A DNA stretch of 64,000 bases. Source: Shewanella psychropiezotolerans (lineage in GTDB: Bacteria; Pseudomonadota; Gammaproteobacteria; Enterobacterales; Shewanellaceae). The stretch spans positions 5,882,001 to 5,946,000 of the forward strand of contig NZ_CP041614.1 in NCBI RefSeq assembly GCF_007197555.1, in the 5' to 3' direction. The position numbers and the translations under genes are program-made. Every line of letters begins with the position of its first letter. Within the stretch, counting starts at the first letter, position 1. Under the pieces are notes generated by a model that was given only the letters and a program-made list of their open reading frames with translations, searched no databases and was not told the DNA's origin. This document shows, one piece after another, positions 45,707 through 55,114 of this stretch.

Positions 45707-46365
45707 GGTTCTTTTTTATCCTATCAGACCTGTGAGTCGAGCATGTACCGCAAGTCATTCGCTTGCTTGATTTTAACTCGGATATTAGAGCCACAATATT
45801 ATCGACGAATAAGGAGGTAAGCTATTAAATTTAGTCCGGACTTATTCACGTATATGACTCATATTATATATGTCTGTTTGCACTAAATATCTTTTAATTA
45901 ATTGACATCAGCCAAATAAATCACGTTAAGAATATTAATCACCACAAGTGTTACTTTTGTAATTAATAGATTAAAAATACAGATTAAAGATATAAAAACA
46001 GATAAGAGATAATAAATAAACACAACTATTTATTACATATCAAAATATTTACATTGTTTTTTGAATTAGAATTTCAAACAAGACGATCAAATAACAAAAC
46101 GCTTCAACGCTAGATACATTGCGAGTTCCTTAACAAGTACTGCCAATGTTTTAAATCAAATCATCAATATCATGTTAACAAATATATTCAACGAGTTAAA
46201 TTAAGTAATGACATTGTCATTTTTGCTTGTCAGTATCGGCAACGTAAGCAATTCAAACAATTGTTTAACGTTTTTGTTTTTACAACTTGTTTGGATATCG
46301 CTTATTACACGGGATGTCGGCTAATGGGCCAAAGACAAAGTAGATTAACAGTGGAGATAAAAGCG
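45707..46365. other. Long AT-rich region before the polyhydroxyalkanoate genes
   Basis: No gene is seen in about 660 bp. Possible regulatory signs are a TTGACA hexamer near 45902, without a well-spaced -10, and the palindrome ATGACATTGTCAT at about 46208-46220. Such a region could hold the promoter and regulator sites of the phasin gene. I cannot decide which signals are real. Confidence 0.4.
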
Positions 46366-46716
46366 ATGAATCAGGAAATGTTTAAATCTTTTAATGACCA
46401 GCTACAACAAGTGTTTGCCCCTTTAAACCAATTTAACCAACTAGTCGCAGAGAATATCGAGCAGCTTTCACGCATTCAGCTTGAAAGCCTGAAGGCCTAC
46501 AGCACGCTAGGAAATGAGCAGGTCAAGAGTGCTACATCGATTAGCGATGGACAGAGCCTGGCGACTCACGGTTCTAAACAACTCGAGTTGATCACTAAGG
46601 TGAGCCAGCAACTGATGGAAGACAGTCAGAAGTTCACTCAAATCGGCCAGTCCTTCAAACAGGCAGCCGATCAGTATGTGAATGAAAGTACTAAAGCGGC
46701 TAAACCTGCAAAGTAA
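46366..46716 (+). CDS. Phasin-family polyhydroxyalkanoate granule protein
   Basis: Phasins coat PHA granules. From ATG 46366 (GGAG upstream) the protein is 116 residues, strongly helical and amphipathic, starting MNQEMFKSFNDQLQQVFAP and continuing NQLVAENIEQLSRIQLESLKAY, the usual phasin_2-type pattern, with an Ala/Lys-rich tail. An upstream frame of 35 codons is open, but its composition does not match the family. PHA synthase follows 54 bp downstream after a partial terminator. Confidence 0.85.
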   Translation: MNQEMFKSFNDQLQQVFAPLNQFNQLVAENIEQLSRIQLESLKAYSTLGNEQVKSATSISDGQSLATHGSKQLELITKVSQQLMEDSQKFTQIGQSFKQAADQYVNESTKAAKPAK

Positions 46717-46722
46717 TTTCGT

Positions 46723-46743
46723 GCGGCCTCAGGGGCCGCTTTT
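46723..46743 (+). terminator. Intrinsic hairpin between phasin gene and phaC
   Basis: The stem GCGGCC / GGCCGC with a 5-base loop is followed by TTTT. The T-run is short, so it probably lets part of the transcripts continue into phaC and keeps the phasin more abundant than the synthase. Confidence 0.75.
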
Positions 46744-46770
46744 GCTGGTATCCCATTGAGGAAAATACTC

Positions 46771-48549
46771 ATGACTAATCAATCCCCCTTTCACCATGTA
46801 TTCGATCAACTCCTTAAAATGAACCAGCAGTTTCTACAACCGCTGCAATCCCAATCTCCGACTCAAAAAGCCCTGCTGGAGAATCAGACTCAAGATTTTG
46901 CCTCTCTGATGCAATCTTTCAGTAATCAGCCGATGACACACCTTGAGCAACAGATGCAGTGGTGGCAGCAGCAGATGGAACTGTTTAATACCTGTGTGAC
47001 AGGTGCCTGCTCAGATCAAACGGATACAGATAAAAAAGCCGATCGACGCTTCAGCGATCCAGCCTGGAGCGAGAATGCCTTTCACAATTACATTAAACAA
47101 AGTTACCTGCTGACCTGTAAAAATATAGAAGCTTCAATCGCTTCTGCCGATGATCTCGATGACCCAACCCGACATCGACTCGAATTTTTTACACGTCAGT
47201 TTCTCAATGCCATGGCACCAACAAATTTCGTCATGACCAATCCAGAAATACTCAAGCTGACTCTGGAAACGAATGGGGAAAATCTTGCTCGTGGCTTTGA
47301 ACAACTGGCCAAAGACTTATCTCAAAGCGCCGACACCCTGAACATTAGAATGACAGATGAGAAGGCCTTCATATTAGGAGAGAATATCGCAGCCACTCCA
47401 GGCAAGGTCGTATTTCAAAATGAGTTATTCGAACTGATCCAATATCAGCCGACCACAGACACGGTTTATAAACGTCCCTTGCTCATAGTCCCGCCATTCG
47501 TCAACAAGTACTACATCATGGATCTACGAGAGTCACGCTCCTATATCCGTTGGCTCGCTGCCCAGGGCCATACCGTATTTTGTATGTCCTGGACTAACCC
47601 TAATGCCGAGATGGCTGCAACGGGTTTTGAGAATTATGTGCTACAAGGTGTGATCCCAGCACTGGATGCCATTGAAAAGCAGACAGGCGAGCGTGAGGTC
47701 AACGGTATCGGCTACTGCATTGGCGGCACATTACTGACCACGACGATGGCTTATATGGCGGCTAAGCGCACTAAACAGAGGATTAAGTCTGCAACCTTGC
47801 TAACGACTATGCTCGACTTCTCTCATCCCGGTGAGTTAGGCGTGTTTATCAGTGACCAGATGATCAGTGCCATCGAGGCTCAAAATAATATTAAAGGCTA
47901 TATGGACGGCCGACAGATGGCGGTATCTTTTAGCCTGCTACGAGAAAATGCCCTGTATTGGAACTACTACATCACCAATTATCTTAAGGGTGAAAGCCCG
48001 ATGGCTTTCGACTTACTCTTCTGGAATAGCGATAACACCAATATCACAGCGGCCTGTCATAACCAGATGTTGAGGCAGTTCTATCTCAATAATGAGCTCT
48101 GTGAGAAGGGAAAATTCAAGGTAGGCAATGTCGCTATAGATCTGCAAAAGGTCAATGCTCCTGTGTATTTCATGTCGGCTATCGAAGATCACATCGCATT
48201 ATGGCAAGGCACATACCAAGGTAATCATCTGCTCGGTGGCGATAGCACCTTCGTCCTGGGCGAGAGTGGCCATATCGCCGGACCTATGAATCACCCGGAT
48301 GCTCAGAAATACGGTTTCTGGACAAATGCCGATACCAAGCTGGATGCCAGAGATTGGCTGAGTACCGCCGATAAACATGACGGCTCCTGGTGGCAGCACT
48401 GGCAAACCTGGGCCGATGAACGCAACTTCGGCGAGCGCATTGAACCACGTACTCTTCAAGGTGAATTGGACGCCCCGGGCACTTATGTAAAACAACGTAT
48501 TGCAGACGTCATCCAGGCAACTAAAGAGGAAGTATCACATGAAGATTAA
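46771..48549 (+). CDS. phaC: Class I poly(3-hydroxyalkanoate) synthase
   Basis: PhaC polymerises (R)-3-hydroxyacyl-CoA into PHA. From ATG 46771 (GAGGAAA upstream) the protein has about 592 residues, the usual class I length. The lipase-like box GYCIGG carries the nucleophile Cys (near residue 316). The catalytic Asp (near 473) is in MSAIEDHIALW, and the His (near 501) in ESGHIAGPMNHP. The N-terminal part (FFTRQFLNAMAPTNFVMTNPE) is typical. The stop overlaps the phaJ start by 11 bases, which suggests translational coupling. Confidence 0.95.
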   Translation: MTNQSPFHHVFDQLLKMNQQFLQPLQSQSPTQKALLENQTQDFASLMQSFSNQPMTHLEQQMQWWQQQMELFNTCVTGACSDQTDTDKKADRRFSDPAWSENAFHNYIKQSYLLTCKNIEASIASADDLDDPTRHRLEFFTRQFLNAMAPTNFVMTNPEILKLTLETNGENLARGFEQLAKDLSQSADTLNIRMTDEKAFILGENIAATPGKVVFQNELFELIQYQPTTDTVYKRPLLIVPPFVNKYYIMDLRESRSYIRWLAAQGHTVFCMSWTNPNAEMAATGFENYVLQGVIPALDAIEKQTGEREVNGIGYCIGGTLLTTTMAYMAAKRTKQRIKSATLLTTMLDFSHPGELGVFISDQMISAIEAQNNIKGYMDGRQMAVSFSLLRENALYWNYYITNYLKGESPMAFDLLFWNSDNTNITAACHNQMLRQFYLNNELCEKGKFKVGNVAIDLQKVNAPVYFMSAIEDHIALWQGTYQGNHLLGGDSTFVLGESGHIAGPMNHPDAQKYGFWTNADTKLDARDWLSTADKHDGSWWQHWQTWADERNFGERIEPRTLQGELDAPGTYVKQRIADVIQATKEEVSHED

Positions 48550-48943
48550 AATTGGCGATACCGAGACGATTGAAAAAACCATCGATGCCGAAACCGTGGC
48601 GGCTTTCGCCAAGATTGCCGAAGACTTTAATCCGGTGCATCTCGATGAGGAATATGCGGCAACCACGCAATTTGGCAAGCCTATCGTTCATGGCATGCTG
48701 GCATCCAGCCTGATCTCGGGTCTGTTAGCCAGTAAGCTTCCGGGAAAAGGGTGTATCTATTTGGGTCAGACAATCAAGTTCACTAAGCCTATTTATGTCG
48801 GTGAATCAGTCACAGCCAAAGTGACCGTGACCCAGATTCGAGAAGACAAGCCCATAGTGACCTTGCTCACTGAAGTGTTTAACCAGCAAATGGAGTTGAC
48901 CATATCTGGTGAAGCAACCGTTAAGCTGGCTCAAGCCGTTTAA
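48539..48943 (+). CDS. phaJ: (R)-specific enoyl-CoA hydratase PhaJ
   Basis: PhaJ hydrates trans-2-enoyl-CoA from fatty-acid oxidation to (R)-3-hydroxyacyl-CoA, the substrate of PhaC. The 134-residue MaoC-type protein has the hydratase motif with catalytic Asp and His in AEDFNPVHLDEEYA, followed by KPIVHGMLASSLIS and LGQTIKFTKPIYVG. GAGGAAG lies before the ATG. It overlaps phaC by 11 bases and so links PHA formation to fatty-acid degradation. Confidence 0.93.
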   Translation: MKIKIGDTETIEKTIDAETVAAFAKIAEDFNPVHLDEEYAATTQFGKPIVHGMLASSLISGLLASKLPGKGCIYLGQTIKFTKPIYVGESVTAKVTVTQIREDKPIVTLLTEVFNQQMELTISGEATVKLAQAV

Positions 48944-48966
48944 AACTTAGGAATATGTCAGCTAGA

Positions 48967-48994
48967 TAGCAATGCTCAGGCATTGCTATTTTAT
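48967..48994 (+). terminator. Rho-independent terminator of the pha operon
   Basis: The stem TAGCAATGC / GCATTGCTA with the tetraloop TCAG is followed by TTTTATC. Confidence 0.85.
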
Positions 48995-49091
48995 CAAGCG
49001 ACCAAGTTACCCTCTCCATATCACTTGCCCTATTTTACCTGCTACACTCATTACAGCAGCTAAAATACAGATTAAACACTTAAACCCAAAT

Positions 49092-49189
49092 CATTTAGAA
49101 TAGGTCACTTAACATAAATCACTTAGAATAGGTCACTTAACATAAATCACTTAGAATAGGTCACTTAACATAAATCACTCAGATTAGAT
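49092..49189. repeat. Seven tandem 14-bp units upstream of comM
   Basis: Alternating units CACTTAGAATAGGT and CACTTAACATAAAT (with small changes in the first and last) make a 28-bp higher-order repeat over 98 bp, ending 53 bp before the comM ATG. No other gene shares the place. Confidence 0.9.
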
Positions 49190-49242
49190 CACTGAAGCAG
49201 TGACTTAAAATAAGCAGTTTAGCTAGACAAAAGGATTTGTTT

Positions 49243-50765
49243 ATGGCCATCGCCTGTGTCGCTACCAGAGCTAATAAGGGAGTCGATGCCCCTCCGGTTA
49301 CCGTCGAAGTTCATCTCAGCAATGGTTTACCCGCATTCAATCTGGTCGGTTTACCGGAGACTTCAGTCAAGGAAGCCAAAGAGCGTGTTCGCAGCGCGAT
49401 TATTAATGCCGGATTCGAATTCCCCATGCGCCGCATCACAGTAAACCTAGCACCTGCCGATCTTCCCAAGCAAGGTGGTCGTTACGATCTACCCATTGCC
49501 ATCGGCATTCTGGCGGCATCGAAACAAATCCCCAAGAACGCACTAAAAGATCATGAGTTTGTTGGCGAGTTAGCCCTGTCTGGCCATATAAAGCATTGCC
49601 AGGGTCTGCTACCTGTCATTGTTGAGGCGCGAAAACTAGGTACCCGCCTGGTGATCCCCTGGATAATCGAGCCGATGCCGAATTAGTCGGTTTCAATAAG
49701 GTTTTTTTTGCCACTCACCTGCAAGGTTTAAGCGAATACCTGCACGGACAGACGAGGTTGCCTGGCATAGAGCCAGGGCTGGAGTGGATAGAAGCGGAAG
49801 ATATCGACACTAATCTCTGCTTCAGCGATGTCATCGGTCAATATCAGGCCAAGCTGGGGTTGGAAATTGCCGCGGCTGGCAATCATAACGTAATGCTTCT
49901 AGGACCTCCAGGAACCGGCAAGAGTATGCTTGCCAGTCGCTTAATGCAGCTATTACCGCCACTGAACTACGATGAGGCTCTGGAGGTCGCCACCTTACAT
50001 TCGGTGGCGGGTCAGGCTATCGAGCCCAAATCCTTTTACAAACGCCCCTTTCGCAACCCCCACCACACAAGTTCTGCGGTCTCTTTGGTTGGCGGCGGCA
50101 CTCATCCCAAACCTGGCGAAATATCTTTGGCTCACAGAGGCGTACTCTTCCTCGACGAGGTGGTCGAATTTCCTCGCAAAGTTCTGGACTGTCTGCGTGA
50201 GCCCATGGAAAGTGGCGAGGTGGTCATCTCCCGCGCTGCGGCTAAGCTTAAATTTTCCAGCCGCTTTCAACTGATAGCGGCAATGAACCCGAGTCCATGT
50301 GGTGATATCGATAATGCCAGAGCTACGCCAGATCAGATACAAAGATACCTATCTCGCTTATCTGGCCCCTTCTTAGACAGGTTCGATCTCACCATTGAGG
50401 TCCCTCGTCTCCCGCCCGGAGCCTTGACCAAAATCGAGCCCTCGACTGAAACCAGTGCATCAATAGCACTGCGAGTAAAAATGGCCAGAGAATCACAACT
50501 GGCGCGGGCAGGAGTGCTCAACAGTGACTTAACCGGGAAGCAGCTTAAACAATTAGGACAATTCAAACAGGCCGACCTGCTTTTTCTGGAGATGAGCGTC
50601 AACAAGTTAGGCTTATCGGTAAGAAGCTATCATCGCTTACAAAGAGTCGCACGCACCATCGCCGACTTACAGCAGAGTGTAGCTGTCGAACGCAGACACA
50701 TAGCTCAAGCCTTGGGCTACAGAGCCATGGATCGACTGTTAAATAACTTAAAGGCGCAATATTAA
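49243..50765 (+). pseudogene. comM: ComM-family AAA+ helicase, frameshifted as read
   Basis: ComM is a hexameric helicase that promotes branch migration in natural transformation. The first frame, MAIACVATRANKGVDAPPVT to ARKLGTRLVIP, stops at 49686. The second begins near ADAELVGFNKVFF and carries the Walker A GPPGTGKSM, the Walker B LFLDEVVEF, and the C-terminal domain. One extra C in the four-C run at 49656-49659 (giving VIPLDNRADAE) joins them as 507 residues, the usual length. The ATG 49243 follows an AAGGA site. The break is probably a base-call error. Confidence 0.9.
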
Positions 50766-50857
50766 CCTTAGCCACACGGCGTGAATCCCTCAGGATTAAT
50801 TACATATCTAATGCAATTGGTATATTATAAGTCTCCAATTTTGTCGGGGGATACTAG

Positions 50858-51763
50858 GTGGGTAGAGTTTTGTCATTAATCAGAGGCAGTCTGGCGTTCG
50901 TGTGTTGGCTAGTGAATACTATTTTATGGGTACTTCCTATCATCATATTTAGCCCAATTAAACTCATACCTATCCCAGCGGTCAGAACCACCTGCTCTAG
51001 CTTATTAGACAGTTGTGCCACCAGCTGGATCACCATTAACGGTGTAATAGAACGTATCTTTCACCCGGTAAATGTGCACATCCATAGCGATGCAGAACTC
51101 TCGACAAAAGAGTGGTACATGGTCATAGCCAATCACCAATCTTGGGTCGATATTTTAATTTTGCAACGAGTGCTGAACCGTAAGATTCCTTTCCTGAAGT
51201 TCTTCCTCAAGAAGGAGCTGATCTTTGTGCCATTCTTGGGATTAGCCTGGTGGGCATTAGATTTTCCTTTCATGCGTCGCTACAGCACGGCCCAACTGAG
51301 AAAGAACCCTAAGCTAAGGGGCAAAGACATTGAGATCACCCGCAAGGCCTGCGCTAAGTTTAAGTCTAAGCCTGTCAGCGTGATGAATTTTGTCGAAGGC
51401 ACACGCTTTAAAGCCGACAAACATAGAAAACAAAACTCACAGTTTAAACACCTGCTAAAGCCTAAGGCCGGCGGCCTGGCATTCGCCCTCTCGGCTATGG
51501 GTGAGCATATTCACAAGTTGGTCGATGTCTCCATCTACTATCCTGAGAAAGTGCCAACTTACTGGGAATACATCAGTGGCCAGGTAAAAGAAGTGCATGT
51601 GCATATCAGCGTGTCAGAGATCCCAACGGCGATGCGTGGTGATTATATGAAAGACCGTGAGTTTAAAATTGCTTTTCAGGAGCAACTAAATCAACTTTGG
51701 CTAGAGAAAGATAAGACCCTTGATTTGTTGGCCCAAGAAAAAGCCGTAAACCAGAAGGTGTGA
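50858..51763 (+). CDS. PlsC-type acyltransferase (YihG-like), first of pair
   Basis: The 301-residue membrane-associated protein starts at a GTG seven bases after a GGGGG site. It has a hydrophobic N terminus, the acyltransferase motif NHQSWVD (His and Asp four residues apart), FVEGTRF for glycerol-phosphate binding, and FPFMRRYS between. These acylate lysophosphatidic acid or related lipids. E. coli YihG is the nearest relative I recognise. A paralogue follows 7 bp downstream with the same blocks, so the two are a tandem duplication in one operon. Confidence 0.88.
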   Translation: MGRVLSLIRGSLAFVCWLVNTILWVLPIIIFSPIKLIPIPAVRTTCSSLLDSCATSWITINGVIERIFHPVNVHIHSDAELSTKEWYMVIANHQSWVDILILQRVLNRKIPFLKFFLKKELIFVPFLGLAWWALDFPFMRRYSTAQLRKNPKLRGKDIEITRKACAKFKSKPVSVMNFVEGTRFKADKHRKQNSQFKHLLKPKAGGLAFALSAMGEHIHKLVDVSIYYPEKVPTYWEYISGQVKEVHVHISVSEIPTAMRGDYMKDREFKIAFQEQLNQLWLEKDKTLDLLAQEKAVNQKV

Positions 51764-51770
51764 CCTCAAG

Positions 51771-52715
51771 ATGCTAAATTTTTTACCTGGTTCAGTGCTC
51801 TTTTTTATGAGCTCACTCCTATTAATCATCAATACCACCATTTGGGCTGGGTTGATTAGTCTTGGTGGAATAATTAAGTTGTTTGTTCCTTTTACTGCGG
51901 GACGCGACTTGCTCACTAAGCTTATGAATCGCTTTATGTGGGCTTGGGCTACCGGTAATGGAGGCATTCTCCACCTGCTTGCCGACATAGAGTGGGACAT
52001 CGAAGGGCTGGAGAACTTGGATAAAAAATCCTGGTATCTACTCATCAGTAACCACCTCAGTGGTTTGGATATCGCAGTACAAACTTATGTACTGCGAAAT
52101 AATATCCCTATGCTTAAGTTTTTCCTCAAGCGTGAATTGATGTACATTCCATTTATCGGACTGGGCTGCTGGGCCTTAGACATGCCATTCATGAGCCGAA
52201 CCAGCCCGGCAAAACTAAAGAAGAATCCCAAGCTTAAAGGTAAAGACCTTATCTCTACCAGACGCGCCTGTGAGAAGTTTAAAACCATGCCCACCTCTAT
52301 CATCAACTATGTCGAGGGCAGTCGCTTCACCAAAGAGAAGCATAGACGTCAAGACTCTCCCTACCGATATCTATTACGCCCCAAGGCGGGCGGCATAGCC
52401 TTCACGCTATCGGCCATGGGCGAACAATTTACCAATTTGCTTAATGTCACTGTGGTCTATCCTGAGGCGAAAGACGATCCTCTATCGGAAGTCATGCACG
52501 GTAAAATTAAGAAGGTAGTCATCAGAGTTCAGATACTTCCGGTTCCTGAAGTCGATAACAAACGCTACTTTTCTGAGCCTCAGTGCCGAGTCGATTTCCA
52601 GCGTTGGTTAAATCAAGTCTGGGAAGAGAAAGATGAGCAGATCCATCAGTTGATGATAAAACATGGTGCAGTAGAGGCTGATTCAACAAACGCAAAGCAA
52701 AGCCTTAACCAATAG
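51771..52715 (+). CDS. PlsC-type acyltransferase (YihG-like), second of pair
   Basis: The 314-residue protein has two hydrophobic segments near its start, the HX4D motif in NHLSGLD, YVEGSRF, and the same KFFLKRELMYIPFIGLG-style block as its neighbour. The pair probably modifies phospholipid chains. Two different copies may prefer different fatty acids, such as the unusual unsaturated ones of cold marine bacteria. That preference is inference. A possible ribosome site (CCTCAAG region) is weak, and coupling to the preceding gene is likely. Confidence 0.87.
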   Translation: MLNFLPGSVLFFMSSLLLIINTTIWAGLISLGGIIKLFVPFTAGRDLLTKLMNRFMWAWATGNGGILHLLADIEWDIEGLENLDKKSWYLLISNHLSGLDIAVQTYVLRNNIPMLKFFLKRELMYIPFIGLGCWALDMPFMSRTSPAKLKKNPKLKGKDLISTRRACEKFKTMPTSIINYVEGSRFTKEKHRRQDSPYRYLLRPKAGGIAFTLSAMGEQFTNLLNVTVVYPEAKDDPLSEVMHGKIKKVVIRVQILPVPEVDNKRYFSEPQCRVDFQRWLNQVWEEKDEQIHQLMIKHGAVEADSTNAKQSLNQ

Positions 52716-52758
52716 ATTAATCCGGTTTAGCCGAACATGACCTAGATTGTTCGGCTTA

Positions 52759-53024
52759 ATACCATTCCGAGTAAGTATCTGATCATTCAGCGGGAGTTCA
52801 AGGCACTGTAGGCAAGACGAATGTTTGAAGCTAATAGTTATTCTATATCGAGAACATTCAACGCAGCATAAAGGGCTTTGAAACCCGCACTGCGTGAGGC
52901 TCTCAGCGTTTCCACTTCTGTGTTACATTGACTTAAAAGGGAATAACCATTTCCTCATCAATGTGCCTTGAATTGAAAAATCTGAGAGTCTCTGAACTGA
53001 CCAGATACTTATATGGAATGGTAT
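52759..53024. repeat. 266-bp palindromic intergenic element
   Basis: The ends are inverted copies: ATACCATTCC followed by AAGTATCTGATCATTCAG on the left, and (read in reverse) ATACCATTCC then AAGTATCTGGTCAGTTCAG on the right, with AATTCAAGGCAC-type words further in on both sides. No gene lies within. It resembles the non-coding MITE-like repeats common in Shewanella genomes. Confidence 0.8.
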
Positions 53025-53398
53025 AACATCTCCTATCCACCAATTTCATCCATCCGAAAGACATCCAAATCACAGCAGCCGGCACAATTGACCAAATACT
53101 TTTGCCATCAAACCCAATAATTTATGTACTGTGATCCCATAAATTCAAATTTAGTATAAAAATCTTCTGTTTAAGGAAGTTTCTAAACGTTATAATTAAG
53201 AAGCGATCAATTAACAGACGTAACAGCTACGCGCGGTAAAATTGATACATTTAGTGACTAAGCTAATCCTCTATAACATGCCGACAAACCACCCAAGGTC
53301 ATTTCTTGACTGGTTATGTTGATGAAAAGTTATTATTTGATGCTTATGTCTACTGAAATCCTTCAACCAGACAAATAAATCTTAAAGATGTAAAAATA

Positions 53399-53809
53399 AT
53401 GAGAAATTTAATGTTTTCAGGGAAAAAGTTATCACCTTGGCTCAACGGCATCATTATAATGATTTCGTTAACGATAACGGGTTGCACCAGCATATTGGCA
53501 CCAACCACTCACTCCCAGCAAGTACTGCATGTTAGTGTATCCGAGCTCGGCCAATATTGGATTGTGAAAGATGGCGTGATGGACTGGTCAGTATTATTTC
53601 AGGATCAAGTAATTACAGGCGACTTTACCGCTAACTTTGCCATTAACTCTCAGGGAGAGATACAGCTCATGGAGCTCACCCAGATCTCAGGCAGCTTGAA
53701 AACCGATGAGCTTAAACTCGAAAGCTTTTCTCGTCAGAGCTTTATCGCAACCAAGGGAAACTATTCAAATCAACCAGTATCTGTGACCGCAAGAGTCATA
53801 CTGAACTAG
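53399..53809 (+). CDS. Small lipoprotein of unknown function
   Basis: The 136-residue protein has a signal with lipobox ITGCTS (lipidated Cys near residue 29). The mature part is beta-rich (VLHVSVSELGQYWIVKDGVMDW, GDFTANFAINSQGEIQLMELTQ). The family is not recognised. It lies between a repeat element and the ilvE terminator, as a single-gene unit. Confidence 0.65.
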   Translation: MRNLMFSGKKLSPWLNGIIIMISLTITGCTSILAPTTHSQQVLHVSVSELGQYWIVKDGVMDWSVLFQDQVITGDFTANFAINSQGEIQLMELTQISGSLKTDELKLESFSRQSFIATKGNYSNQPVSVTARVILN

Positions 53810-53823
53810 CTGGTTAGCGATGA

Positions 53824-53839
53824 ATACCAATCGGTATAA
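53824..53839. repeat. Single arm of the dispersed ACCAATCGGTAT repeat
   Basis: ATACCAATCGGTATAA at this place equals one arm of the inverted element at 9694-9741. The second arm is absent. It is intergenic. Confidence 0.8.
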
Positions 53840-53862
53840 TATCGAACGGTAAATCCAGGCAC

Positions 53863-53890
53863 AATAAAGGCGCTTTACAGCGCCTTTATT
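53863..53890. terminator. Bidirectional terminator between the lipoprotein gene and ilvE
   Basis: A perfect 12-bp stem AATAAAGGCGCT / AGCGCCTTTATT with a 4-base loop has T-rich sequence on both sides. Confidence 0.88.
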
Positions 53891-53920
53891 AATTTTGTCG
53901 ATTTGTCAGTGAACAAATGA

Positions 53921-55009
53921 CTAAGTAATTCGATTTACCAGCTGCATCCAACCTTGAGGGCCTTCGATCTTGCCCTTCTGGATATCCGTCAATACCTGGT
54001 AGATACGGCGAGTATTCTTACCCACGTGACCATCACCCACAGTCACGACACGGTTATCTTCGAAGATGTAAGAACCGACAGGCGATACCACAGCCGCAGT
54101 ACCAAAACCTCCAGCCTCGATAATCTCACCTGACTCGATATCTGCGATAAACTTATCCAGCATCACAGTCTCTTGACGAACGACGCAACCTAGCAAGTCA
54201 CCGAGTTCCAAAATCGACTCTGAGGTGATCGATTTAAGAATCGTATCGGTAAACGTAGGGATGATCACAGTGCCATCTTTCAGCACGTGAAAGTGATTCA
54301 TTGCGCCGACTTCTTCGATCTGTTTGTTGTTAGCATCAAGATACAAGACCTGAGCCGCACCGTATTCGGCAGCAGCCTTACCCGCTTTCAATGAGGCAGC
54401 ATAGTTACCCGCAGCCTTCGACGCACCGGTTCCACCGGACACGGCGCGATGGAAACGCTCGCTGATCAGTAAACGAATCGCCTTATCGAAACCATCTGAA
54501 TAATAAGGGCCACTCGGGCTCAAGATCACACAGAAGGTGTACTCTTCACTCGGGCTCACCGACAATCTGTCTTCGGTAGCGAAGATAAACGGCCTGATAT
54601 AGAGGCAGGCATCTTCCTGCATCGGGAACCAGAGTCTGTCGACATCTATGAGGGCATTAATCGCCTTGAGTTGCATCGATTCATCCAAGGCTGGAATACA
54701 GAGAATATCGGCAGAACGATTGAGACGTTCGGCATTCTTATTCAAACGAAAGGTATAGATCTCATCGTCATCGTGCTTGAATGCCTTAGCACCTTCGAAC
54801 ACTGATTGACCGTAGTGCAGGGCGATGGCACCAGGTGCAATTTGAAAAGGCCCATAAGGTACAACTCTAGGATCACGCCACTCTCCGTCGCGATAATCCA
54901 TTAAAAACATATGATCGGTTCTGAGGTTACCGAAGCCCACATTTTCTTTAGGCTCGAACTGTTCAGTACGGCGCTCAGACGCAGGTTTTAAATTATAGTT
55001 TATTTGCAT
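53921..55009 (-). CDS. ilvE: Branched-chain amino acid aminotransferase
   Basis: This enzyme transfers the amino group for leucine, isoleucine and valine. The 362-residue protein is the larger class-IV form: HYGQSVFEGAKAF, the PLP Lys in GGTGASKAAGNYAASLKAG, QVLYLDANNKQIEEVG, and TITSESIL-type and GGFGTAAVVSPV near the end. It stands alone with its own terminator. AAGGTGGT lies just before the ATG. Confidence 0.94.
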   Translation of the reverse strand: MQINYNLKPASERRTEQFEPKENVGFGNLRTDHMFLMDYRDGEWRDPRVVPYGPFQIAPGAIALHYGQSVFEGAKAFKHDDDEIYTFRLNKNAERLNRSADILCIPALDESMQLKAINALIDVDRLWFPMQEDACLYIRPFIFATEDRLSVSPSEEYTFCVILSPSGPYYSDGFDKAIRLLISERFHRAVSGGTGASKAAGNYAASLKAGKAAAEYGAAQVLYLDANNKQIEEVGAMNHFHVLKDGTVIIPTFTDTILKSITSESILELGDLLGCVVRQETVMLDKFIADIESGEIIEAGGFGTAAVVSPVGSYIFEDNRVVTVGDGHVGKNTRRIYQVLTDIQKGKIEGPQGWMQLVNRIT

Positions 55010-55114
55010 TGCATACCACCTTGATTACTGAATAAGCAGACTATGGATGGACGGCGGTAAAGTCAAGCAGAATGGGGACTGCGATTAAAATCATACCTTG
55101 GCAAGCTTGCAAGT

